From Deltaproteobacteria bacterium (GTDB taxonomy: Bacteria > Desulfobacterota > Syntrophia > Syntrophales > UBA5619), in the NCBI GenBank assembly GCA_026388345.1, contig JAPLJY010000008.1:1-19610 (forward strand): DNA of 19,610 bases, written 5' to 3'. Each line of letters starts with the position of its first letter. Positions within the stretch are counted from its first letter, which is position 1. The position numbers were made by a program, and so were the translations under genes. Of the stretch, positions 7,072 to 13,723 are shown piece after piece. The notes beneath the pieces are model-generated. The model saw nothing but the letters and a program-made list of their open reading frames with translations. It searched no databases and was not told the DNA's origin.

Positions 7072-7899
7072 TCAGGGCATCAGCGCCTCTTTGAGGATTC
7101 CCAGTTCATCGAGAATCGGTTCCAGTCTCCTTTTGCTCAGCGCGCGGTCCTCGTTCGACCGGGGGAGCTCGATGTTCAGGGTCCCCTTAAACCCGAGTTT
7201 CATCAGGTTTTTGAAGACCCGTTTGAAATCGATCTTTCCGTTCCCGACGGGGAGGTGGTGGTCCAGGACCATGTCGTTGTCGCTCACATGGACGCTGATG
7301 ATCCGGTTGGGGAAGGCGTCCATGAACGATTCCGGGCCGCCGGGCAGCAGGCTCGCATGGGCGATGTCCAGCGTGAGGCCGAAGTACTTCGACGGAATGG
7401 CGTTGAAGACTCGGGCCAGTTCTTCGATCGTGACGCCGAGATAGGCGATCTCTGCCGCTTCGTGGATTTTGTTCATGTTCTCGATCCCGATCGGGAGTTT
7501 GTACTTCTCCGCCAGCTCGACGACGGGTCCGTAGGTCTTGATCAGGCAGTCGAAGACATGGTCCATGAAGAGGCTGAAGTGGTAACCGAAGTGCAGGACG
7601 ACGTATTCCGCCTCCAACTGGTGGGCGAGTTCGACGTAATCGATCAGGTGCTGCTGGACGGCCCTGCGGACGGTCGGTTCGATCTCGGCGGCGTTGACGA
7701 ACGAGGCGGAATGGAGGCCGTACTTGACGCCGGCTTTGTCCCGGAGCTTCTTGATGCCGTCGATCCTTGCGGGAGTCCATTTGTCCAGAAAGTTGTTCGG
7801 GTTGTTACAGCTCAGTTCCATCCAGGGGAAGCCGTTCTCCTTGGCAAAGGAAAAGTACTCCTCCATGGGTTGCGGTCCGGCATTGAAGCAGAGTTTCAT
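7072..7899 (-). CDS. Sugar phosphate isomerase/epimerase-like TIM-barrel protein (AP endonuclease 2 superfamily)
   Basis: Start ATG 7899 is chosen because GGAGG (minus strand, 7907-7911) lies 7 nt upstream; the frame is open further but overlaps the preceding gene. The 275-residue product has the xylose-isomerase-like barrel with the metal-binding carboxylates and histidines in order: 'GIENM' (E140), 'TLDIAHA' (D178, H181), 'SVHVSDND' (H204, D207), 'HHLPVGNGKIDF' (H214/H215) and 'NIELP' (E244). These proteins are divalent-metal enzymes that isomerise, epimerise or dehydrate sugars, inosose or related polyols; a few are endonuclease IV. The 'HLPVGNGKIDF' block is typical of the isomerase-like branch. 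It is the last gene of the large minus-strand operon, after a 6PGDH-like dehydrogenase, a pairing common in sugar-acid or polyol catabolism. The exact substrate is unknown. Confidence 0.85.
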   Translation of the reverse strand: MKLCFNAGPQPMEEYFSFAKENGFPWMELSCNNPNNFLDKWTPARIDGIKKLRDKAGVKYGLHSASFVNAAEIEPTVRRAVQQHLIDYVELAHQLEAEYVVLHFGYHFSLFMDHVFDCLIKTYGPVVELAEKYKLPIGIENMNKIHEAAEIAYLGVTIEELARVFNAIPSKYFGLTLDIAHASLLPGGPESFMDAFPNRIISVHVSDNDMVLDHHLPVGNGKIDFKRVFKNLMKLGFKGTLNIELPRSNEDRALSKRRLEPILDELGILKEALMP

Positions 7900-7994
7900 C
7901 TTGTAACCTCCAAGTGTGAATGAAAAATATTGAAGAAACCATCCCCTTTTCGCTGAAAGGGAATCCGCGGGAGGGGAATCGCTCCCGCTCCGTT

Positions 7995-8888
7995 TTACGC
8001 GTGAGATCCCTCCGCAGGGTTCTCCATCGCCCGGAGAACCTCGGTGAGTGTAGCCGGCAGTTCGCCGCCGAAACGTTCGCGCAGGCCGAAACCGGCGCAC
8101 CAGCGAAGCTTTTCCATCGCTGCGCGGGACATCCCGGAGGGCAAACCCATCCCTTCGAGTGTGGCGATGACCTCCTCCATCTCGTGGGCCATGCGCTCGG
8201 CGTTGACGCCCCCCTTCGTCATCTGGAGGCGCGCGGTCTCCAGGAAGGGAACGCCGTCCAGGGATTCCGCGATGGAACCGAGGACGGTTTCGTCGACGCC
8301 GTAACGGTGGGTGGCCGTGAGCATTTCGAGAAAGAGGGAGAGCAATCCCTTCATGAAGATGCTGCGGAACATCTTGATCGCGGAGGCCTGGCCCGGTTTT
8401 TCGCCGATCACGCGGATGTTCATTCCGTAGGGTTGCATGCATTTCCGAAACCGTTCCGCGCCGCCGCCGGAGGCGAGGATCGGCACCCGGTGGAGAAAGG
8501 TCGGAACCGCCCCCATCATTGCCGTATCGACGAATGCGGCCCCGGCCTTTTCGACGATTCCAGCGACCTGTTCCTTGATTTGCGGCGCGGCCGTGTTCAC
8601 ATCCGCGTAGAGCTTTCCGGGGGCAAGGAAGGGGGCCGCCTCCTCCGCAACGGAAACGGCCATTGCCCCGGTAACACAGGAGAAGACCACGTCGACCCGG
8701 GAGAGGAGTTCTCCGGCGGTTGCCGCCGGAAGGGCGCCGATCTCGGCCGCATGGCGGCGGATCACCTGCGCATAGGGCGGCGTCTGCTGCATGCGGTCGT
8801 AAAACAGGATCTCCGTGAGGCCCGTCTGATGGAGCCCCTTGGCCAGGCCGTAGCCGGCGCCTCCGAAACCGATGAACCCGATCTTCAT
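7995..8888 (-). CDS. NAD(P)-dependent oxidoreductase, 6-phosphogluconate/3-hydroxyisobutyrate dehydrogenase-like with DUF1932-type C-terminus
   Basis: The 297-residue product begins with a Rossmann fold: 'IGFIGFGGAGYGLAKGL' (3-19, GXGXXG) and acidic D31 followed by Arg at the end of strand 2, which leaves the NAD/NADP choice open. 'DVNTAAP' (96-102) is the substrate-side loop, equivalent to the 'DxST' loop of beta-hydroxyacid dehydrogenases. 'GQASAIKMFRS' (166-176) places the family's catalytic lysine at K172. The all-helical C-terminal part (about 190-265) looks like DUF1932 rather than a classical NAD_binding_11 domain. GGAGGGAAAAG lies directly before ATG 8888. It starts 16 nt after the stop of the Cys/His-rich gene, in an operon with TTT-type carboxylate uptake, so a hydroxy-acid substrate is a reasonable inference. 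The actual substrate cannot be read. Confidence 0.85.
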   Translation of the reverse strand: MKIGFIGFGGAGYGLAKGLHQTGLTEILFYDRMQQTPPYAQVIRRHAAEIGALPAATAGELLSRVDVVFSCVTGAMAVSVAEEAAPFLAPGKLYADVNTAAPQIKEQVAGIVEKAGAAFVDTAMMGAVPTFLHRVPILASGGGAERFRKCMQPYGMNIRVIGEKPGQASAIKMFRSIFMKGLLSLFLEMLTATHRYGVDETVLGSIAESLDGVPFLETARLQMTKGGVNAERMAHEMEEVIATLEGMGLPSGMSRAAMEKLRWCAGFGLRERFGGELPATLTEVLRAMENPAEGSHA

Positions 8889-8904
8889 CTTTTCCCTCCC
8901 GCCG

Positions 8905-9555
8905 CTACCAGCGATCCACCGTGTAGAGCGGCGCCTTTTCCCGGAGCAACTCCGCCGAACGGCAGGGGTTGTAAATCCCGCAGGTGCAGGGTTCCGCCAG
9001 GAGCACGCTCCCGTCCCACTCGCTCACCTTGCCGCTCTTGACACGGCGGATCATGTCCTTGACCAGAAAAGGAGAGACGACGCCGTGGCCGCACATGGTT
9101 GTAAACTCCCGGATGTCCGCCGGCGGAAGGCGATCCGTGTTCCCGTGGATGCCGAGCGACAGGTTGATCATGTGGGGGTTGATGCCGCACTCCGCGGCAA
9201 TTTCCCTGATGCGGTCGGTGACCCCGCTGACCATGATGGAGATCCCTTCGTCTGCCTCCTTGATCAGGATCAGCGCCTTCTTGAGCTTCTCCCGGTCATC
9301 GAAGACCGAATAGACGCGCGTCCCTTCGACGGTGATGCTGTCGAGGATCTCTTCGTTCGTGACCCCGCTGTACATGTTGCGGCGCAGCGACGTCGGGATC
9401 ATGTTGACCGGCCCCGCCTGGTAGAGCAGCTCGACATTGTGCCGAATCTTCGGTTCGCTCCCTTTGTAATTGAATCCCCTCGCCGGGTAGATGAAGAGGA
9501 CATACTCCCTCTCCAGCGATTCCAGACTTCCTTCTCTGTGTAGACTGTGAGTCAT
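8905..9555 (-). CDS. Conserved Cys/His-rich protein of unknown function ('MCGHG ... CTCGIYNPC')
   Basis: I cannot assign a function. The 216-residue protein is soluble, with no signal or membrane segment. The N-terminal two thirds look like an alpha/beta fold: strands 'YVLFIYPARGF' (18-28), 'VNMIPTS' (50-56) and 'GISIMVSGV' (104-112). The last third is striking: 'TTMCGHGVVS' (152-161; C155, H157) followed by 'AEPCTCGIYNPCRS' (187-200; C190, C192, C198), with C123, H128 and H137 before it. This suggests a metal or Fe-S site. I recall similar 'MCGHG' and 'C-CG-NP-R' blocks in hypothetical proteins of anaerobes, but this is memory, not a search. AAGGAT sits 6 nt before ATG 9555. The gene lies 48 nt after the second ferredoxin and 16 nt before the dehydrogenase, so it belongs to the operon and perhaps to its redox module. 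Confidence 0.75.
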   Translation of the reverse strand: MTHSLHREGSLESLEREYVLFIYPARGFNYKGSEPKIRHNVELLYQAGPVNMIPTSLRRNMYSGVTNEEILDSITVEGTRVYSVFDDREKLKKALILIKEADEGISIMVSGVTDRIREIAAECGINPHMINLSLGIHGNTDRLPPADIREFTTMCGHGVVSPFLVKDMIRRVKSGKVSEWDGSVLLAEPCTCGIYNPCRSAELLREKAPLYTVDRW

Positions 9556-9603
9556 AATTTCATCCTTGATAAACTTAAAATAATTGCATCAGCCGCCATT
9601 CCT

Positions 9604-10329
9604 TTATTCCCAGGCCCGTCCGAGGCCCATGTTGACCTTGGCGTTCGGCCGCCAGGTGAAACCCTCCGCCCGGATGCTTTCCAGGATCTCCTCCGGGATC
9701 TTGAGCCCCGGTTCGACGATGGTGCAGGCGTCAATGCAGAAGACGCTGTCCACCTCCTTGGCAACCTCCTTCAGGGTCCGCAGGATGCCGCGGAGCTGAT
9801 CCCGCTTTACATTGATCTCGATGATCGCCGAGAGAACCCGCTCCCCGAGCATCTCGGGCTTGAGATCCCCCGTCGCCTCGTCGGCGATCATGGAGTGGAT
9901 CGGGTTGTGCGGCTCGATCTTGTGGACGCCGGCGCGGGCAATCGCCCGGGTGATCTTCTGGATGTCCAGAATCGACATCCCGAGCGTGGGCCGGCCGATC
10001 TCGATGGCGACCCCGACCTCTCCGGGACCCACGCGGTGCGTCACGTCGTTGGTCTTGGACTCCTCCGTTCCGCGGCCCTGGATCCCGGTGGCCGCATGTG
10101 TCGCGCTCGGATCGCTGAAATACCGGCGCAGCGCCCGCGGATAGTCGTAAACATTGGGCGATTCCGCGATGGCGTCGACGGGGCAGTGTGCGGCGCGCAG
10201 ACAGGTGCTGCACTCATAACAGACATCCTGATCGATCATGCTTTTGAGTCCGTCGTAGCGGATCGCGGCGGTGGGACAGTAGGGTTGGCAGCGGCCGCAC
10301 CCCACACAGATTTCTTCATGGATCATCAT
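9604..10329 (-). CDS. Two-cluster [4Fe-4S] ferredoxin with an unrecognised C-terminal domain
   Basis: The 241-residue product has two ferredoxin motifs at the N-terminus. The first is CX2CX2CX3CP (C8, C11, C14, C18). The second is CX2CX2CX5CP (C37, C40, C43, C49), stretched by two residues. The following ~170 residues match no domain I know. They contain 'GVAIEIGRPTLGMSILDIQKI' (about 106-125), 'HKIEPHNPIHSMI' (136-148), 'FCIDACTI' with C198 and C202, and a closing 'NAKVNMGLGRAWE'. The start ATG 10329 overlaps the TGA of the FAD oxidoreductase (ATGA), with an AGAGG site 8 nt upstream, which implies translational coupling. Role (inference): cytoplasmic electron carrier or subunit working with the flavoprotein encoded just before it. 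The frame is open upstream, but that part is a shadow of the flavoprotein gene. Confidence 0.85.
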   Translation of the reverse strand: MMIHEEICVGCGRCQPYCPTAAIRYDGLKSMIDQDVCYECSTCLRAAHCPVDAIAESPNVYDYPRALRRYFSDPSATHAATGIQGRGTEESKTNDVTHRVGPGEVGVAIEIGRPTLGMSILDIQKITRAIARAGVHKIEPHNPIHSMIADEATGDLKPEMLGERVLSAIIEINVKRDQLRGILRTLKEVAKEVDSVFCIDACTIVEPGLKIPEEILESIRAEGFTWRPNAKVNMGLGRAWE

Positions 10330-11591
10330 AGACTTGACCTCTTTGGTGACAGAATCAGGGCCTCTCTGCGGCCCGTTTGTTCCGGAAAGCGGATCACGTT
10401 TCCCGTCTGCGGCCGGAGCAGTCCGGCATCCCGGGCGGTGAGCGGCCGCCCGGCGTTGATCAGCGCGTGGAGCGTTCCGGCGGCAGAAATGTCGCCGATC
10501 AGCGCGCCTCCGACCGGTCTTCCATCGATGAGGAACAGCTCTCGTCGGACGGAGGCTTCCGGTCGCGCATGGGAGATCACCTCCGCCCCGACCACCGGGG
10601 GGCCGAGAACAACCATGGCGATACCGTGGAGCTCCATCGCGTTGATCCGCGACCAATCCCGATGCGGCGCCGGTGAGCTCCGATAGAGATTTTCGGCCGC
10701 CAGTTTCCCCTGGGAGACGGCCTGCGGCCAGGTATTCGGACTGATCTTCTCCCCGCGGGATGCGATCACGGCCACGTCCCCCGCGGCGAAGATCCGCGGA
10801 TCGATGGTCTGCAGCGCCGGTGAAACGACAAGCTCCCCGTCCGTGAGGAGGCCTGTTCCCTCTAAAAACGAGGTATCGGGGGAGACCCCGGCCGCAACGA
10901 GGAGGGTGCTGCAGGGGAGCCAGCGTCCCCCCGCCTTCAGGGCGTCGATTCCCCCGTCGCGGATGCGGAGATCCTCCAGCGCGGCGTTTACGCGGACCTT
11001 GATCCCCAGGTTCCGGAGATGCGCCTCGACAACCTCCGCCGCTTCCGGAGAGAGGGCGCGCAGAAGGATATGCCCCCGCCGGACGACGAGGGAGACCTCG
11101 AAACCGGCCTGACTCAGATGGACCGCCGTCTTGACGCCGACAAGCGAGCCGCCGAAGACGACAACCTTCCGGTGATCGCTGATCCACGCCTTTGTCTTCC
11201 GGGCCGTCGTCAGATCACGGACCGGGAAGATTCCGCGGCAGGGCGGACCGGCCAGAATGCCCGGCAGATAAGACTCTCCACCGTGGGCGAGGATCAGGCG
11301 GTCGTAGCAGAGCGCCTCTCCGCTGTCGAGCAGCAGACATCTCCCGCTGCGATCCAGGGACTTGACCCGAACACCAGTCCGGACCGTCAGGAGAGGATCA
11401 TTTCCGCTGTGCGGGAAAAAAAGTTTCTCCTCCGGGAGCGCTCCGACCATGAACTGCGGCAAGAGGGTCCGGTAATAACCAATATCCATTTCGGCGTCGA
11501 TCAGCGTCACGGTCTGGTCCGGCCGCAAGGCCCGGCAGGTCGCGGCGGCCTGAAAACCGGCGGCGCCGCCGCCAACAATTAAACATGTCAT
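10326..11591 (-). CDS. FAD-dependent NAD(P)H oxidoreductase (pyridine nucleotide-disulfide oxidoreductase class, CODH-locus FNOR type)
   Basis: Start ATG 11591 is chosen because AGGAG (minus strand, 11599-11603) lies 7 nt upstream; the in-frame ATG at 11606 has no such site. The 421-residue product has the FAD dinucleotide fold 'CLIVGGGAAGFQAA' (3-16), a second NAD(P)H fold 'VVVFGGSLVGVKTA' (143-156) and the FAD-ribityl block 'IFAAGDVAV' (267-275). It also has a C-terminal domain of the kind seen in rubredoxin/nitrite-reductase-type reductases. There is no CXXC and no Cys at the CoA-disulfide-reductase position, so it should pass electrons to a protein partner rather than to a disulfide. It lies between the CODH-like gene and a ferredoxin gene, matching the CooF-CooS-oxidoreductase order known from CODH loci. 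Likely role: electron exchange between NAD(P)H and the neighbouring Fe-S proteins. Confidence 0.88.
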   Translation of the reverse strand: MTCLIVGGGAAGFQAAATCRALRPDQTVTLIDAEMDIGYYRTLLPQFMVGALPEEKLFFPHSGNDPLLTVRTGVRVKSLDRSGRCLLLDSGEALCYDRLILAHGGESYLPGILAGPPCRGIFPVRDLTTARKTKAWISDHRKVVVFGGSLVGVKTAVHLSQAGFEVSLVVRRGHILLRALSPEAAEVVEAHLRNLGIKVRVNAALEDLRIRDGGIDALKAGGRWLPCSTLLVAAGVSPDTSFLEGTGLLTDGELVVSPALQTIDPRIFAAGDVAVIASRGEKISPNTWPQAVSQGKLAAENLYRSSPAPHRDWSRINAMELHGIAMVVLGPPVVGAEVISHARPEASVRRELFLIDGRPVGGALIGDISAAGTLHALINAGRPLTARDAGLLRPQTGNVIRFPEQTGRREALILSPKRSSL

Positions 11592-11638
11592 GGAACTGCT
11601 CCTCATGGGCTTTCGTTAGCCGATCCGGACGTTTTTCG

Positions 11639-13081
11639 TTACGACCGGATAAACCAACTTAGGATCTCATCGGCCTGGGCCGGATGGTCGAAATGGGCCA
11701 GGATGCCGCCCGCGGCCGCCAGGTTCTCCCTGAGCGCCGTGCGAACCTTCTCGCTTCCCCAGAGGGGCAGGGGAGTGGCGACCATGACCTTCAGGCCGAG
11801 CGCGGCGAGCCCCAGTGCGAAGGTGAACTCGCGGCCGTTCCGCAGAGCCGTGAAACAGATCCCCTTGAGGGCCGGAAGCCTTCCGGTTTCCGCCAGGGCG
11901 CGGACCGCGGTCAGGGGACCATCCTGCGGGTCGAGGATGCCGACGGGGAGATCCTGCTTCAACATCCAGAGGGCCGCATCGCCCCAGGAGGCTACGTCAT
12001 GGTCCTCACCGCGGAGAGCCTTGGACAGTTCCACGGGAAGGTGTCCCAGGGACTGCAAGAGGGTGTCGGCGCCGCCGAGGAGTGCGATCCGGGCGCTCCC
12101 TTTCAGGGAGGATTCCACCTCTTTTGCGGCGAGTCTCACACGCCCCATGCCGACCATGGCCGGGTCGGGTGTGAAGACGCCCGGGATCCGGCGGTTGAAG
12201 GCGCCGCGGGCGCACTTCACGATTTCCGCCGTCCCGGCGTTCTTCCCACAGGAGACAACGGTGAGGTTCATCTTCCCGCAGAGGGCAAGGATGCCCGGAT
12301 CGGTCCCTTCTCCGGCCAGGATCAGGTTCAATTTTCCCGAACTGAGGACGGTCTCCGCCTCGCCGGCGGTACAGGCGATCGGGAGGAAGTCCTCTCCGGC
12401 GGGGATCCAGTCGCCGAGGGAAACCAGACGGACTTCGGGATTTTTCAGGCCCGCGGTCTCCTTGAGCAGCGTCTCAATCGTCGTCCGCGGGATCCGTCCG
12501 GTCATGCCGATCCGGATTGCCTCTCCGGCAAGGAGGCCGTATCCGACGCAGACGCCCCGAACCGCGGAGTCAGGTTGTCTCTGTTCCCGCAGACCGACGC
12601 TGAGAAGCCCGAGGCGGATCGCCTGGCGGACGAGTGCCTCAGGCGTTGCGGAGGGTCGGGACAGAAGCAGCGCGCTCTCCGGGATCTCCGCGTGGGAGAG
12701 GGAATCGCTGCCGGTCTGTTTCAGGGCCGCGGCCGCCCTGGAGGCGAGAGGCGCGGACCAGGCGATCTTTGCGTCATATGCACCCGAGTATTCGGCCGCC
12801 GTTTCGAGGGCGCCCTGGAGGGCCAAGCGGAGCAGGAGGGCCGCAACCATTCCGTCGCGGTCGAGTCCGCAGATCCCATTAAGCGCACCGCGTCCGAACG
12901 GATCGATCCGGCAGGGGCCCTGCATGCAGCCGTAGGGGCAGCAGAGGCCGAGGCGAAGAAATCCGTCCTGCGGCTGCTGTTTTTCATACCGTTCCCAGTT
13001 GAGACCGATCCCCTTGCGGGATGCGTCGCGGAGCAGTTCCTGGCTCACCGGGTCCACCGTCTTGAAATGAATCGTTTCCAT
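11639..13081 (-). CDS. Ni-CODH (CooS)-like protein apparently lacking the C-cluster ligands
   Basis: The N-terminus is plainly CooS-like: 'WERYEKQQPQDGF' (29-41) and 'GLCCPYGCMQGPCRIDPFG' (45-63), ending 'GICG'. Relative to C. hydrogenoformans CODH-II, B-cluster cysteines are present at C48, C52, C57 and C71, with one residue inserted between the first two. Of the two D-cluster cysteines C47 is kept, while the C39 position is Asp. The active-site Ni-Fe-S C-cluster looks dismantled. The His261 region reads 'LILAGEGTDP', C333 has no counterpart, C446 'VGCN' reads 'LLGGAD' (334-339), and C476 'TGC' reads 'SWGD' (365-368). Only C278 ('VSCGKN') and C409 ('GICF') may match C295 and C526. The His ladder after the B-cluster is absent. 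At 480 residues it is about 150 shorter than CooS. CO oxidation is unlikely; electron transfer or a new reaction is possible. Neighbours are a CooF-like protein and a flavoprotein. Confidence 0.8.
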   Translation of the reverse strand: METIHFKTVDPVSQELLRDASRKGIGLNWERYEKQQPQDGFLRLGLCCPYGCMQGPCRIDPFGRGALNGICGLDRDGMVAALLLRLALQGALETAAEYSGAYDAKIAWSAPLASRAAAALKQTGSDSLSHAEIPESALLLSRPSATPEALVRQAIRLGLLSVGLREQRQPDSAVRGVCVGYGLLAGEAIRIGMTGRIPRTTIETLLKETAGLKNPEVRLVSLGDWIPAGEDFLPIACTAGEAETVLSSGKLNLILAGEGTDPGILALCGKMNLTVVSCGKNAGTAEIVKCARGAFNRRIPGVFTPDPAMVGMGRVRLAAKEVESSLKGSARIALLGGADTLLQSLGHLPVELSKALRGEDHDVASWGDAALWMLKQDLPVGILDPQDGPLTAVRALAETGRLPALKGICFTALRNGREFTFALGLAALGLKVMVATPLPLWGSEKVRTALRENLAAAGGILAHFDHPAQADEILSWFIRS

Positions 13082-13115
13082 AAGCTATTCAACTCCCTGA
13101 GTATTTATTCTGGTT

Positions 13116-13655
13116 TTATGATCTTCCGAGATCAAGAAGGCGGATTCCTTCCCCGCCGTTGTCCGTCATGGCCTTCGCCGTCCGGAGGCGCTTTTCCCGG
13201 AGCAGTTCCTCGATCCCGTCGAGCTCCACCACATCGAGCGCCTTTGTCGGGCAGACGTCCACGCAGACCGGCTTTTCCATGTAGAGGCAGCGGTCGCACT
13301 TCAAGGCGATCTTTCGCTCGGGGGAGGGATAGATGACGCCATAGGGGCAGAAGGCGGTGCAGGTCCAGCAACCGATGCAGAGATCCTCGCGGATGATCAC
13401 CATGCCGCTCTTCTCATCCCTGCGGAGCGCGCCGGTCAGGCATGCGTCGAGGCAGGGTGCCTGTAGGCAGTGGCGGCATTGGAGCGGAAAGGCGCCATTC
13501 GGTCCCCCCTCGACGCGGACGCGGGACTGGGGGGCCGGGGTTTCCTGAACGGCGGCGAGGAGGGTTCTTCCTTCGCTTCCCCGCTCCGCCCCGCAGTAAA
13601 GCTCACAGGTCTTGCAGCCCGTGCAGCGGTCCATATGAATTCCGATAACTTTCAT
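13116..13655 (-). CDS. CooF/HybA-like electron-transfer protein with four [4Fe-4S] clusters
   Basis: ATG 13655 has AGGAG 6 nt upstream; the longer open frame runs back into tctA. The 179-residue product has sixteen cysteines in four groups: C11/C14/C17/C21, C60/C63/C68/C72, C93/C96/C99/C103 and C120/C123/C131/C135. This is the DMSO-reductase-B/HybA/CooF pattern. It has no Tat signal and no membrane segment, so it is cytoplasmic. Such proteins wire a catalytic Fe-S enzyme to a redox partner; CooF does so for CO dehydrogenase. Here it precedes the CooS-like gene by 34 nt, so it is presumably that protein's partner. The tail after the last cluster (about 140-179) is charged and has no recognisable domain. 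A hydrogenase- or formate-dehydrogenase-type partner is possible in principle, but none is encoded nearby. Confidence 0.9.
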   Translation of the reverse strand: MKVIGIHMDRCTGCKTCELYCGAERGSEGRTLLAAVQETPAPQSRVRVEGGPNGAFPLQCRHCLQAPCLDACLTGALRRDEKSGMVIIREDLCIGCWTCTAFCPYGVIYPSPERKIALKCDRCLYMEKPVCVDVCPTKALDVVELDGIEELLREKRLRTAKAMTDNGGEGIRLLDLGRS

Positions 13656-13723
13656 AAAAAACTCCTGAATTTGAATTTGAACTCCTGCATTATGCCTGTA
13701 ATGCTCCCTGCCGTCCGGCGTTG

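Noticed and set aside
7920..9041. 373-codon plus-strand frame opposite the dehydrogenase gene
   Set aside because: No ribosome site and no recognisable domain; it lies against two well-supported minus-strand genes.
9604..11187. Fusion of the ferredoxin with a long upstream extension
   Set aside because: The upstream part is the out-of-frame shadow of the FAD oxidoreductase. The ATGA overlap and the AGAGG site place the true start at 10329.
11639..13081. Annotation as an active CO dehydrogenase (CooS)
   Set aside because: The N-terminus matches, but the residues corresponding to most C-cluster ligands and the His ladder are absent and the protein is too short.
11684..13336. 550-codon plus-strand open frame opposite the CODH-like gene
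   Set aside because: Its composition is typical of a GC-rich antisense shadow. The minus-strand frame has clear Fe-S motifs and a ribosome site, so the plus frame is not a gene.
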